Shown: in pieces, positions 42,830-52,219 of the stretch
How positions within the stretch are numbered: the first letter of the stretch is position 1
Layout of the letters: each line of letters begins with the position of its first letter
Assembly (NCBI GenBank): GCA_002150995.1
Contig: MDHJ01000001.1
Coordinates: 1,116,001 to 1,180,000, forward strand
Length of the DNA: 64,000 nt
Direction: 5' to 3'
Source: Clavibacter michiganensis
GTDB lineage: Bacteria; Actinomycetota; Actinomycetes; Actinomycetales; Microbacteriaceae
Translations under genes and position numbers: made by a program
Notes under the pieces: model-generated
The model's database searches: none
Seen by the model: only the letters and a program-made list of their open reading frames with translations
Told to the model about the DNA's origin: nothing

Positions 42830-43337
42830 TCCGGGCCGTGCCACCCAGCGAGTGCGCGCCGTTCGGCGACTGCGCCCCGGTGGGGACCCTGCGCGCCGGC
42901 GGATCCCGTGCCGCCGACGGCGTCGCGTCCGTCTCGACGTCGGATGCGGCTCGTCCGTGGAGGGCGATCCGCGACGGCTCACGACCCGCCGCGGTCCGGC
43001 CGAGCGACCGCTGTCGACTCGACGCGCGCCGCGATGAGGCGGGTGCGGAGGACGGCGGAGAACACACGCGGCGGGACCGGGACGGGTCCCGGGTTCCCGC
43101 CGCGTGGTGCTGGGCCCAACTGGGGGAGCGGGCCTGATGACGACGGTAACGGCACCGACCGCCGTCGACCACGCCCGCCGGTACTGGAAAAAAACAGTGG
43201 ACGGTCGACCAATCCGATCGCCGGAGCGCGTCGAAGGCGCCCCCCCCCGCATGGGGCATCATGTGCCCCCGCTCCCCGCGCACGGCGCCCCCGTGCCCTC
43301 CCGCCGCCCGTCCCCGGGCGCGCGGAGCCCGGCGGCC
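42830..43337. other. 500-base stretch with no convincing gene, one strong hairpin
   Basis: Apart from the weak ORF listed separately, no coding sequence is seen. CGCGGCGGGACCGGGA (43067-43082) pairs with 43087-43104 through loop CGGG with a 2-base GT bulge. An A7 run (near 43189-43195) and a C9 run (43240-43248) stand out from the surrounding composition. Confidence 0.5.
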
Positions 43338-43340
43338 TAG
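43137..43340 (+). CDS. Possible small basic protein, weak support
   Basis: 67 codons: MTTVTAPTAVDHARRYWKK, then a Pro/Arg/His-rich tail. GGGGGAG lies eight bases before ATG 43137. The first 35 residues read like protein, but the C9 run at 43240-43248 may hide an indel, and the end overlaps the pdxH-like gene's promoter. No family is recognised; it may be spurious or a gene remnant. Confidence 0.25.
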   Translation: MTTVTAPTAVDHARRYWKKTVDGRPIRSPERVEGAPPRMGHHVPPLPAHGAPVPSRRPSPGARSPAA

Positions 43341-43349
43341 GCTCGGGGC

Positions 43350-44042
43350 ATGGCAGACGACGACGACTCCACCCCGGTCCGCGAACTCCTCAGGGGCGCG
43401 AAGCCGAAGCCCCACGACTTCCCCGAGCTCGACCCGGCCCGCCTGCCGGACGACCCGATCGACCTGGTCATCGCGTGGATCCGCGACGCCGTCGCCCACG
43501 ACGCGGCCGAGCCGAACGCGGTCGTGCTCGCCACCGCCGACGCGGAGGGCCGCCCGAGCGCGCGCACGCTCCTGCTGAAGGACGTGACGCCCACCGTCGA
43601 CGACGAGCCCGGCGCGCTGTGGTTCTCCTCCCTCGCCGAGAGCCCCAAGGGCCGCGACCTCGAGGCCAACCCGCGGGCCGCGCTCGTCGCGTACTGGCGG
43701 GAGCGCGGGCGGCAGGTCCGCGCGACGGGTCCCGTGTTCCACGGCGACCGCGAGGTCAGCGAGCGCGACTTCCTCGCCCGCCATCCCGCGTCGCGCGCCG
43801 AGGTGATCGCCGGCGACCAGAGCGAGCCGATGCCCGACTCCGAGGAGCGCGACGCCCGCGTGGCCCGGGCGCGGGAGGCCGTGGACGCGGATCCCGAGCT
43901 GGTCGCCGAGTCGTGGCAGGCCTACGTCCTCCAGCCGACGACGGTCGAGTTCTGGCAGGCGACCGAGGACCACGGACAGCTGCGGATCATGTACCGCGCG
44001 GCTCCCGACGGGTCCTGGACGCACACGCTCGTCTGGCCCTGA
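43350..44042 (+). CDS. pdxH: Pyridoxamine 5'-phosphate oxidase
   Basis: 230 residues of the FMN split-barrel fold. ATADAEGRPSARTLLLKDV near residue 60 and ARTLLLK are the typical FMN-contact region, followed by WFSSLAESPKGRDLEANPRAA (FMN/phosphate) and a C-terminal part with VEFWQATED. The function is FMN-dependent oxidation of pyridoxine or pyridoxamine 5'-phosphate to PLP. The very C-terminus (YRAAPDGSWTHTLVWP) differs from the RLxP ending of E. coli PdxH, so a related flavin-dependent reductase is possible. TAGGCT (43338-43343) ends six bases before ATG 43350. Confidence 0.85.
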   Translation: MADDDDSTPVRELLRGAKPKPHDFPELDPARLPDDPIDLVIAWIRDAVAHDAAEPNAVVLATADAEGRPSARTLLLKDVTPTVDDEPGALWFSSLAESPKGRDLEANPRAALVAYWRERGRQVRATGPVFHGDREVSERDFLARHPASRAEVIAGDQSEPMPDSEERDARVARAREAVDADPELVAESWQAYVLQPTTVEFWQATEDHGQLRIMYRAAPDGSWTHTLVWP

Positions 44043-44128
44043 CCCGGCCGCGTCCCCGTGCGTCGTCGCGTGTTGCGGCAGATGACGCGCGACGTGCGGG
44101 GGCGCCGAGGAGCCCGCACACTGGATCC

Positions 44129-44896
44129 ATGCCCACCCCCCTCCGCCGCCTCGCCGTCGTGCAGGTGACCCGATCCCGTCCCGAGGCCGCCGCCTACAAC
44201 GCGCTCGTGCAGGGCCTCAACGCGCGGGTCGCCGAGGTGGCCGACGCCGCGGGATGGCTGGTCGAGAACATCGCCGCGGAGGACGAGGGCGTCGAGTCGC
44301 TGCTCGCCCGCACCCGCGAGGCGGACGCCGTGGTGATCATGGGCGGCGAGGACGTCGCCCCGCGGTTCTACGGCGGAGCCGCCGAGTACGAGGGGCGCTC
44401 CCCCCACCGCGAGGTGGCGGACGCGGGTCAGATCGCCCTGGTGCGCCGCGCCGTCGCCGAGGGCACCCCTCTGCTGGGCATCTGCCGCGGCGCCCAGATC
44501 GTCAACGTCGCGCTGGGCGGCACCCTGAAGCAGCACATCGAGGGCGTGGGCGGGCACCGCAACGACGCCACGGACATCACGGCCGTCATGCGCGACCACG
44601 ACGTGCGCGTCTCCGCCGGCAGCCGCCTCGCCGACGCCCTCGGATCCACCGACCTCGTCGTCCGCAGCGCCCACCACCAGGCCGTCGACCGTCCCGGCAC
44701 CGGGCTCCGCGTCGTGGCCGTCGCTCCCGACGGCGTGCCGGAGGCGGTCGAGCACGAGTCCGCTCCCGTCACGGGCGTGCAGTGGCACCCCGAGGACGCG
44801 GGCGCCGACCGCGACCAGCTGCCGGCCCTCCTCGGTGCGCTCGCCGACGCGTGCGCGCTGCGCGAGCCGGTCGACGCGGCCGGCGTCGCCGCCTGA
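44129..44896 (+). CDS. Gamma-glutamyl-gamma-aminobutyrate hydrolase-like class I amidotransferase (C26)
   Basis: 255 residues of the peptidase C26/PuuD group. VIMGGEDVAPRFYGG, the nucleophile elbow LLGICRGAQIVNVALGG with catalytic Cys, and VQWHPEDAG with the catalytic His are all present. PuuD hydrolyses gamma-glutamyl-GABA in putrescine breakdown; actinobacterial relatives may act on other gamma-glutamyl compounds. CACACT ends six bases before ATG 44129, consistent with a leaderless mRNA. No putrescine genes are adjacent, so substrate is open. Confidence 0.88.
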   Translation: MPTPLRRLAVVQVTRSRPEAAAYNALVQGLNARVAEVADAAGWLVENIAAEDEGVESLLARTREADAVVIMGGEDVAPRFYGGAAEYEGRSPHREVADAGQIALVRRAVAEGTPLLGICRGAQIVNVALGGTLKQHIEGVGGHRNDATDITAVMRDHDVRVSAGSRLADALGSTDLVVRSAHHQAVDRPGTGLRVVAVAPDGVPEAVEHESAPVTGVQWHPEDAGADRDQLPALLGALADACALREPVDAAGVAA

Positions 44897-44976
44897 CCCG
44901 CTGCCCCACCCCGGCCGTCGCGAGCGCGGCATCGCTCGCGGGTGTCGTCGGGCGGATCCGATGCCACGATGGACGC

Positions 44977-45771
44977 ATGCGCCGCGACGTCTCCTCCATG
45001 CTCGAGCTGCAGGTCTCCGGCGAGAGCGAGATGGCCTTCGCGGTCGCCGTCGCCCGCGGCGCCGACATCGCGTCCGAGTCCCTGGCCTTCGCCCTCGACG
45101 GGGTCCCGGTCGAGGCGACCGAGGTGGTCGACCGGCACGACACCCGCCTGCACGTGCTCACGAGCGGGGCAGGCGTCCTGACCATGGAGTACCGCGCGAC
45201 CGTGACCGGGCGACGGGACCCCGCGCCCCTCGACGACGTCGACCTCTGGGTCTACCGCCGACCGAGCCGCTACTGCGAGTCCGACACCCTGTTCCCCACG
45301 GCGCGCGGCGAGTTCCGCGGCCTCGAGGGGTTGCCGCTCCTCGCCGCGGTGCGCGCCTACGTCGCGGGGTCGCTGCGCTACGCGCCGGGATCCAGCCTCC
45401 CCACGGACGGCGCGGTCCGCACCCTCCTCGCGCGACGCGGGGTCTGCCGCGACTACGCGCACCTGGTCATCGCGATGCTCCGTGCCCTCGACGTGCCCGC
45501 GCGCCTCGCGGCCGTGTACGCCCCCGGCCTCAGCCCGATGGACTTCCACGCCGTGGCCGAGGCGTGGGTCGACGGTGCCTGGCACGTGGTCGACGCGACC
45601 GGCCTCGCGCCCCGGCAGAGCCTCGTGCGCATCTCCACGGGACGCGACGCCTCCGACACCGCGTTCCTCACCAACACGCGGAGCCTCGTGACCATCTCCC
45701 GCATGGAGGTGCTCGCGACGGTCGACGAGCTGCCCGTCGACGACCTCGCGGCGCCCGTCCGCCTGGGCTGA
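44977..45771 (+). CDS. Transglutaminase-like domain protein
   Basis: 264 residues. An N-terminal beta-rich part (LELQVSGESEMAFAVAVA) is followed by the transglutaminase-like core with catalytic triad: Cys in ARRGVCRDYAHL, His in MDFHAVAEAW and Asp in WHVVDATGL. Bacterial members of this type act as peptidases or structural domains and not as cross-linking enzymes in most cases. CACGAT ends six bases before ATG 44977. No signal peptide is seen, so it is probably cytoplasmic. Confidence 0.87.
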   Translation: MRRDVSSMLELQVSGESEMAFAVAVARGADIASESLAFALDGVPVEATEVVDRHDTRLHVLTSGAGVLTMEYRATVTGRRDPAPLDDVDLWVYRRPSRYCESDTLFPTARGEFRGLEGLPLLAAVRAYVAGSLRYAPGSSLPTDGAVRTLLARRGVCRDYAHLVIAMLRALDVPARLAAVYAPGLSPMDFHAVAEAWVDGAWHVVDATGLAPRQSLVRISTGRDASDTAFLTNTRSLVTISRMEVLATVDELPVDDLAAPVRLG

Positions 45772-45804
45772 TCCGGCGCGGCGGGGTCGGGCGCCGACGC
45801 GGGG

Positions 45805-46446
45805 TCAGCCGCCGATGGTGGCGAGCACCGCGTTGCCGAGCTCCGCGTGGTCGCCCGGCTCGAAGAACGCGGCGGAGCGCATGACGACCATGTGCTCCGA
45901 CGAGTAGATGGTCGAGACGCCCGCCGCGTCCTGCAGCTCGAAGTAGGCCTCGACGCCCCCGGGGTAGCCCGCGATGGGGTCGGCCTGGAGGATCGCGGCG
46001 TCGCGCCGCGACTGCAGCTCCGCCGCGACGGGCTGTGCCACGTCGATCTCGACCGTCGTGCCGTCCTCCGACGCGAAGGCGCACGCGATGCCCTGCATGG
46101 AGAGGACGTCGGCGCGGAGGCCGTCGGCGGAGGTGTCGGCCGGCAGGGGCTGGGAGGCGAATCCGGATCCGAACGAGGCGAGGTCCGGCAGCAGCTGGTC
46201 GCACGTGGTGGTGACGGGCGTGCCCTTCGGCGGGGCGGGGGTGGGGGACGCGCTCGCCCCCGTGCCGGATCCGCCGCCCGGCGCCTGGCCGCCGCCGGCG
46301 CTCGCCGAGGGGTCGGGCGTCGTGGGCTGCAGCGGCTGCGGGTTCGAGCAGCCGGCGAGCAGGAACGTCACGGCGAGGCCGGCGACGACGAGGGGAGCGG
46401 GCCGCGCGACGCGGCTCCGAGCGGGCGCGGGGAGGCGGACGGGCAT
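45805..46446 (-). CDS. Putative lipoprotein
   Basis: 213 residues. The lipobox LLAGC places the lipidated Cys at residue 33, after a positively charged N-terminus and a hydrophobic stretch; a long Pro/Ser/Gly/Thr linker with [14 protein letters not shown] follows. The C-terminal 140 residues form a small domain with two further cysteines (TTTCDQLLP and GIACAFAS), which could be disulfide-linked outside the membrane. It resembles other small unassigned actinobacterial surface lipoproteins. ATG 46446 has AAGGAG upstream. It diverges from argS; the 237-base gap between them shows only the argS promoter. Confidence 0.82.
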   Translation of the reverse strand: MPVRLPAPARSRVARPAPLVVAGLAVTFLLAGCSNPQPLQPTTPDPSASAGGGQAPGGGSGTGASASPTPAPPKGTPVTTTCDQLLPDLASFGSGFASQPLPADTSADGLRADVLSMQGIACAFASEDGTTVEIDVAQPVAAELQSRRDAAILQADPIAGYPGGVEAYFELQDAAGVSTIYSSEHMVVMRSAAFFEPGDHAELGNAVLATIGG

Positions 46447-46683
46447 GGTGGTGCTCCTTCGGATCCTGACGCGCCGCGGGTGCGACGGTCGGCGCGCGGC
46501 GACGGGCCACGTGCGGGGAGGCGGGATCGACACCCTACCGAGGCCGGGGGTGACGCCGCTGTGACCGTCCCCGGGGCGCGCGGGGGAGGGGCCGACGGGC
46601 ACGACGACGGCCCGCGGGACGGGCGGGCGGAGGCGCGCCCCACCGGCCGGGCGGCATCCCGCCCGCCGGTAGGATCGTTCCCC

Positions 46684-48348
46684 ATGACGACCCCCGACCT
46701 GACCGGCGCCCTGTTCGACATCGTGGCTCGGACGGCGGGACGACGATCCGGTGGGGACGCCCTCACGCTGAGCCCCGACATGGTGGTGCTGGAGCGCCCG
46801 CGCAACCGCGACCACGGCGACTGGGCCACGAACATCGCCATGCGCATCGCCAAGCCGCTGGGCGAGAGCCCCCGCGCCATCGCCACGGAGATCGCCGAGG
46901 AGCTCGGGGCCCTGCCGCAGGTCGCCGCGGTCGACGTCGCCGGGCCCGGCTTCATCAACATCACCCTCGAGGCGGCGGCCGCCGGCGCCCTCGCGCGCAC
47001 CATCGTCGAGTCCGGGGAGGCGTACGGGCGCGGCACGACGCTCGACGGCATCCGCATCAACCTCGAGTTCGTCTCCGCGAACCCGACCGGCCCCATCCAC
47101 CTCGGCGGTGTGCGCTGGGCCGCGGTCGGGGACAGCCTCGCCCGGATCCTCCAGGCCGAGGGCGCGGACGTCACGCGGGAGTACTACTTCAACGACCACG
47201 GGTCCCAGATCGACCGCTTCGCGCGGAGCCTCCTGGCCAGCCACCTCGGGGAGGACACCCCGGAGGACGGCTACGGCGGCGCCTACATCGGCGAGATCGC
47301 CGCGCGCGTGGTCGAGGGCTACGACGGCGACATCGACGCGCTGCCGCGCGAGGCGCAGCAGGAGGTGTTCCGGAGCGCCGGCACCGAGCTCATGTTCGGC
47401 GAGATCAAGCAGAAGCTCCACGACTTCGGCGTCGACTTCGACGTGTTCTTCCACGAGGACTCGCTGCACGAGTCGGGCGCGGTCGACCGGGCCGTCGCCC
47501 GCCTCACGGAGCTCGGCCACGTCTTCGAGGAGGACGGCGCCGTCTGGCTCCGCACCACCACGTTCGGCGACGACCGCGACCGCGTCGTGATCCGCTCCAC
47601 GGGCGAGCCCGCCTACATCTCCGGCGACCTGGGCTACTACCTCGACAAGCGCGAGCGCGGCTTCGAGCAGAACATCATCATGCTGGGCGCCGACCACCAC
47701 GGCTACGTCGGCCGGATGATGGCCATGGTGGAGGCCTTCGGCGACACCCCGGGCGTCAACCTGCAGATCCTCATCGGCCAGATGGTGAACCTGCTGCGCG
47801 ACGGCGAGCCCGTGAAGATGAGCAAGCGCGCCGGCACCATCGTCACGCTCGACGACCTGGTCGACGCGGTGGGCGTGGACGCGGGCCGCTACTCGCTCGT
47901 GCGCTCCTCCGCCGACCAGAACCTCGACATCGACCTCGCTGTGCTCGGCAAGCGCACGAACGACAACCCCGTCTTCTACGTGCAGTACGCCCACGCGCGC
48001 ACCTGCGCGGTCGACCGGAACGCGGCCGCGTCGGGCGTCGACCGGAGCGCCTTCGCCCCCGAGCTGCTCACGCACCCCACGGAGTCGGCGCTGCTCGGGC
48101 TCCTCCAGGAGTTCCCGCGCATCGTCGCCCAGGCGGCGGAGCTCCGCGAGCCGCACCGCGTCGCGCGGTACGTCGAGGAGCTCGCCGGCTCCTACCACCG
48201 CTGGTACGACAACTGCCGCGTCGTCCCGCGGGGCGACGAGGAGGTCACCGACCTGCACCGCACGCGCCTGTGGCTGAACGACGCGGTCCGACAGGTCGTC
48301 GCGAACGGACTCGACCTCGTGGGCGTCTCCGCCCCCGAGCGCATGTAG
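46684..48348 (+). CDS. argS: Arginyl-tRNA synthetase
   Basis: Charges tRNA-Arg. The 554-residue class I enzyme has [12 protein letters not shown] (HIGH-like, His about residue 139), [12 protein letters not shown] and the KMSKR motif (Lys about residue 378), with the arginyl-specific N-terminal domain and a C-terminal DALR anticodon-binding domain ending in [16 protein letters not shown] at 46670-46675 lies eight bases before ATG 46684. The lmeA-like gene follows directly at the stop codon, a conserved actinobacterial arrangement upstream of lysA. Confidence 0.97.
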   Translation: MTTPDLTGALFDIVARTAGRRSGGDALTLSPDMVVLERPRNRDHGDWATNIAMRIAKPLGESPRAIATEIAEELGALPQVAAVDVAGPGFINITLEAAAAGALARTIVESGEAYGRGTTLDGIRINLEFVSANPTGPIHLGGVRWAAVGDSLARILQAEGADVTREYYFNDHGSQIDRFARSLLASHLGEDTPEDGYGGAYIGEIAARVVEGYDGDIDALPREAQQEVFRSAGTELMFGEIKQKLHDFGVDFDVFFHEDSLHESGAVDRAVARLTELGHVFEEDGAVWLRTTTFGDDRDRVVIRSTGEPAYISGDLGYYLDKRERGFEQNIIMLGADHHGYVGRMMAMVEAFGDTPGVNLQILIGQMVNLLRDGEPVKMSKRAGTIVTLDDLVDAVGVDAGRYSLVRSSADQNLDIDLAVLGKRTNDNPVFYVQYAHARTCAVDRNAAASGVDRSAFAPELLTHPTESALLGLLQEFPRIVAQAAELREPHRVARYVEELAGSYHRWYDNCRVVPRGDEEVTDLHRTRLWLNDAVRQVVANGLDLVGVSAPERM

Positions 48349-49191
48349 GTGGAGCAGGGCATGGCGGGACGGTTCCAGGGCACGGAGGTGTTCGGGGCGC
48401 CCGAGCGCAGCGACCCCCGCGAGGCCCGGCGTCGGCGACGCGGGCCGCGCGGCGGCACGGTGGTGATCTGGCTCATCGTCCTCGCGGTCATCGGCGTCGG
48501 GCTCGCGTTCGGCCTGCGCATCGTCGACCAGACCGTCCGCGGCGTCGCCGAGGACCAGGCGGAGCAGCGGATCGCCGAGCAGCTGCCCGGCCAGGTCACG
48601 GGCCGGGTCAACGTCTCCATCGAGGGCGACTGGGTGATCCCGCAGCTCATCCGCGGCACCCTCGACCGCGTGGTGCTGGAGGGGCCGAACCTGCAGGCCG
48701 ACGGGACGCCGTTCCAGGCCCGCATCGTCGCCACCGACGTGCCCACCGACCAGGAGCGCACCGTCGGCGAGGTCGTCGCGACCGTGTCGATGGACCAGGC
48801 GCCGGCCAGCGCGCTGCTGCAGCGCACGGCGGGCACGCCGCCCGACCTGCTCTTCGGGGACGGGACGCTCGGCTACAGCGGGTCGACGCGGGTCCTCGGC
48901 CTCACGCTCGGCTACACGGTCGCCGCCACCCCCGTGCTGCGCGACCCCTCGACCGTGGTCATCACGCCCGCCGAGGTCACCGTGCAGGCGGGCTCGTTCG
49001 AGGTCGACCTCGCGCAGACGATCCAGGGCATCCGCGACATCACCTACCCGGTGTGCGTCGCCCAGTACCTCCCGGCGGGCGTCGACGTGCAGGACGTGAC
49101 CATCGCCGACGGGCGCGCCTCCGTCACGGTGCGGTCCACGTCGCTGAAGCTCACGCGGGACTCGGTCGGGGTGTCCGGCACCTGCGGCTGA
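48349..49191 (+). CDS. lmeA: LmeA-like phospholipid-binding protein (DUF2993)
   Basis: 280 residues. An Arg-rich cytoplasmic start and one transmembrane/signal helix (VVIWLIVLAVIGVGLAFGL, about residues 38-56) precede an extracytoplasmic beta-rich domain of the DUF2993 family, which in mycobacteria binds phospholipids and helps maintain cell-wall mannan. GDWVIPQLIRGTLDRVVLEG and VQDVTIADGRASVTV fit the family. The GTG start touches the argS stop directly; ATG 48361 is an alternative. Orthology to LmeA is by family and context, so the symbol is tentative. Confidence 0.82.
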   Translation: MEQGMAGRFQGTEVFGAPERSDPREARRRRRGPRGGTVVIWLIVLAVIGVGLAFGLRIVDQTVRGVAEDQAEQRIAEQLPGQVTGRVNVSIEGDWVIPQLIRGTLDRVVLEGPNLQADGTPFQARIVATDVPTDQERTVGEVVATVSMDQAPASALLQRTAGTPPDLLFGDGTLGYSGSTRVLGLTLGYTVAATPVLRDPSTVVITPAEVTVQAGSFEVDLAQTIQGIRDITYPVCVAQYLPAGVDVQDVTIADGRASVTVRSTSLKLTRDSVGVSGTCG

Positions 49192-49348
49192 CCCCTCGCA
49201 CCGGCCCGTCGGAGCGGGCGTCACATGGGCCGGGCGCCCCGGCGCGCCTCGGTAGGATGGCTCGCACCGCCCCCTTTCGGCTTCAGGGACCACACCGGGT
49301 CCGCTCGCCATCCCGCACGTCCGCCCCGCGCCCGAAGAGGTGACCCAC

Positions 49349-50892
49349 GTGACCGCGAACCCCTTGGCTCCGTCCTGGCTGCGGCCGCCCGACGACGCCA
49401 ACGCGCTCGATCCGGCCGTCTGGTCCCGCGGCGCCGTCCGCGGGTCCGACGGCGCCATCCGCATCGCCGGCGTCGGCGCCGCCGAGCTCGCCGAGCGCTT
49501 CGGCACGCCGGTCTACGTGATGGACGAGGACGACGTCCGGGGACGCGCCGCGGAGGCGCTCGCCGCCTTCACGCGGGAGGCCGGGGCCGTGGGCACGACC
49601 GCGCGCGTGTACTACGCGGGCAAGGCGTTCCTCAGCATCGAGGTCGCGCGCTGGATGACGGAGGAGGGCCTCCACATCGACGTGTGCTCCGGCGGCGAGC
49701 TCGCCGTCGCGCTGGCCGCCGGCGCCGACCCCGCCCGCCTCGGCTTCCACGGCAACAACAAGCCCGTCGTCGACATCGACCGCGCGGTCGGGGTCGGCAT
49801 CGGCCAGATCGTCGTCGACAGCGTCATCGAGGTCGAGCGCATCGCGGCCGCGGCCGCCGCGCACGGCCGCGTGCAGGCCGTGCGGCTCCGCGTGAACAGC
49901 GGCGTGCACGCCCACACGCACGAGTACCTCGCCACCGCGCGCGAAGACCAGAAGTTCGGGATCACGCTCGCGGACGCACCCGACGTCGTCGCGCGCATCC
50001 GGTCGCACGCGTCCCTCTCCTTCACGGGCCTGCACGCGCACATCGGCAGCCAGATCTTCGAGACCGACGCCTTCGTCGAGTCCGCGCGCCGGCTCCTCGA
50101 CCTCCACGAGCTGCTCCTCGCCGACGGGCCGGTGGCGGAGCTCAACCTCGGCGGCGGCTTCGGCATCGCCTACACGTCCGTCGACCGCCCCGTGCCCGTG
50201 CCCGTGATCGCCCGCCGCCTCACCCGCATCGTGGGCGACGAGTGCGCGCGCCGCGGCATCGCGGTGCCGGTCATCGCGGTCGAGCCCGGCCGCAGCATCG
50301 TGGGGCCGTCCACCGCGACGCTCTACACGGTGGGCACGGTCAAGGACGTCCTCGTGACCGTCGGCGGCGTCGACGGCGCGGTCGCCGAGGCGGAGTCCGT
50401 CACGGGCGACGTCGAGGACCGCGCGTCGCGGAGGAGGCCGAGACGGCCGTCCGCCGCTACGTCAGCGTCGACGGCGGGATGAGCGACAACGCCCGGCCGG
50501 CCCTCTACGGCGCCGACTACGGCGTGCGCCTCGCCAGCCGCTCGTCGGATGCCGAGCCCGCGCTCGTCCGGGTCGCCGGCGGGCACTGCGAGAGCGGCGA
50601 CCTCGTCGTCCTCGCCGACTACCTCCCGGGCGACGTGCGCCCCGACGACCTCGTCGCCGTCCCCGCCACCGGCGCCTACTGCTGGTCGCTCGCGAGCAAC
50701 TACAACTGGATCGGCCGTCCGCCCGTCGTCGCCGTGCGCGACGGGCGGGCGCGCGTGATCGTGCGCGGCGAGACGGTGGACGACCTCCTCGCGCGCGACG
50801 CGGGCACGCCCGTCGCGGGCACGCCCGTCGCGGGCGCATCCGTCGACGACAGGACCGCCGCCGCATCCCCCGACGTGAACGGAGCACGATGA
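49349..50892 (+). CDS. lysA: Diaminopimelate decarboxylase, one apparent frameshift
   Basis: Decarboxylates meso-diaminopimelate to lysine using PLP. The fold III decarboxylase shows [11 protein letters not shown] (PLP-binding Lys), the [12 protein letters not shown] block, the HIGSQIF phosphate site and [10 protein letters not shown]; after the break, [13 protein letters not shown] and GGHCESGD provide the second active-site half. The frame slips near 50417-50430 (one missing base); adding it gives 514 residues. The C-terminus has a [11 protein letters not shown] repeat beyond the usual end. GTG 49349 is chosen over 49340 because the AGAGG site then has correct spacing. The stop overlaps hom by four bases (ATGA). 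Confidence 0.94.
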
Positions 50893-52219
50893 TCGAGTAC
50901 CGGAACCTGCGCGTCGCCCTGCTGGGGTGCGGCTCGGTCGGCACCCAGGTGGCGCGGCTCATGCGGGAGCACGGCGACGAGCTGGCGCAGCGCGTCGGCG
51001 CGCGGCTGGAGCTCGTGGGCATCGCCGTGCGCGACGCGGACGCGCCCCGCGACGCGTCCGTCCCGCGCGAGCTCCTCACCACCGACGCGGAGACGCTCAT
51101 CCTCGGCGCCGACATCGTCATCGAGCTGATGGGCGGCATCGAGCCGGCCCGCACGCACATCCTCCAGGCGATCCGCTCCGGCGCCGACGTCGTGACCGCC
51201 AACAAGGCCCTCGTCGCGACCCACGGGCCGGAGCTCTTCGCGGCGGCGGAGCAGGTGGGCGCCCAGCTCTACTACGAGGCGGCCGTCGCGGGCGCCATCC
51301 CCATCATCCGGCCGCTGCGCGACAGCCTCGCGGTGACCGGGTCGAGCGGATCCTCGGGATCGTCAACGGCACGACGAACTACATCCTCGACGAGATGGAC
51401 GCCCACGGGCTCGGCTTCGACGAGGCCCTGGCCACGGCGACGGAGCTCGGCTACGCGGAGGCCGACCCCACGGCCGACATCGAGGGCTACGACGCCGCCC
51501 AGAAGGCCGCCATCCTCGCGAGCCTCGCCTTCCACACGCGCGTGCCCGTCGAGGCCGTGCACCGCGAGGGCATCACCGGGCTCTCGTCCGCGCAGTTCGA
51601 CTCCGCGCGGAAGGCCGGATACGTCATCAAGCTGCTGGCCATCTGCGAGCGCCTCACCGATCCCGCCACCGGGCGCGACGGCGTCTCCGCCCGCGTCTAC
51701 CCGGCCCTCGTGCCGCGCGACCACCCGCTGGCCGCGGTGCACGGCGCGAACAACGCCGTCTTCGTGGAGGCGGAGGCCGCGGGCGACCTCATGTTCTACG
51801 GCGCCGGCGCCGGGGGAGTGCAGACCGCGTCCGCCGTGCTCGGCGACGTCGTCTCCGCCGCGCGACGCCACGTCGTCGGCGGGCCGGGCGTCGCCGAGTC
51901 GGCGCACGCCGACCTCGAGACGCTGCCCGTGGGCGCGATCACGACGCAGTACCAGATCACGCTGCAGGTGGCGGACGAGCCGGGCGTGCTCGCCCGCATC
52001 GCGCACCTGTTCAGCGAGCACGGCGTCTCCGTCGAGACGCTGGAGCAGACCACGCACCAGGCTCCCGTGGCGGGAGGGGCGGGCGACCGGCCCACCGCTA
52101 GCCTGGTGATCGGCACGCACCGCGCCACCGACGCGGCCCTCCGGGCCACCGTCGACGCGGTGTCGAACCTCGACGCGGTGACGGCAGTCGCGAGCGTCCT
52201 CCGAGTAGAAGGAGCCTGA
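50889..52219 (+). CDS. hom: Homoserine dehydrogenase, one apparent frameshift
   Basis: Reduces aspartate semialdehyde to homoserine, the branch point to threonine and methionine. [17 protein letters not shown] is the NAD(P) site, [15 protein letters not shown] and the [14 protein letters not shown] catalytic region follow, then after the break [21 protein letters not shown]-terminal ACT domain ([20 protein letters not shown]) suggests threonine feedback. The missing base lies near 51331-51334; adding it gives 443 residues, normal for the family. ATG 50889 overlaps the lysA stop and the gene's TGA overlaps the thrC start by one base (TGATG). Confidence 0.95.

Noticed and set aside
45805-49506. 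A 1233-codon minus-strand frame including the lipoprotein
   Set aside because: Only the last 213 codons (from ATG 46446, with ribosome site and lipobox) are protein-like; the rest is antisense to argS and the lmeA-like gene.
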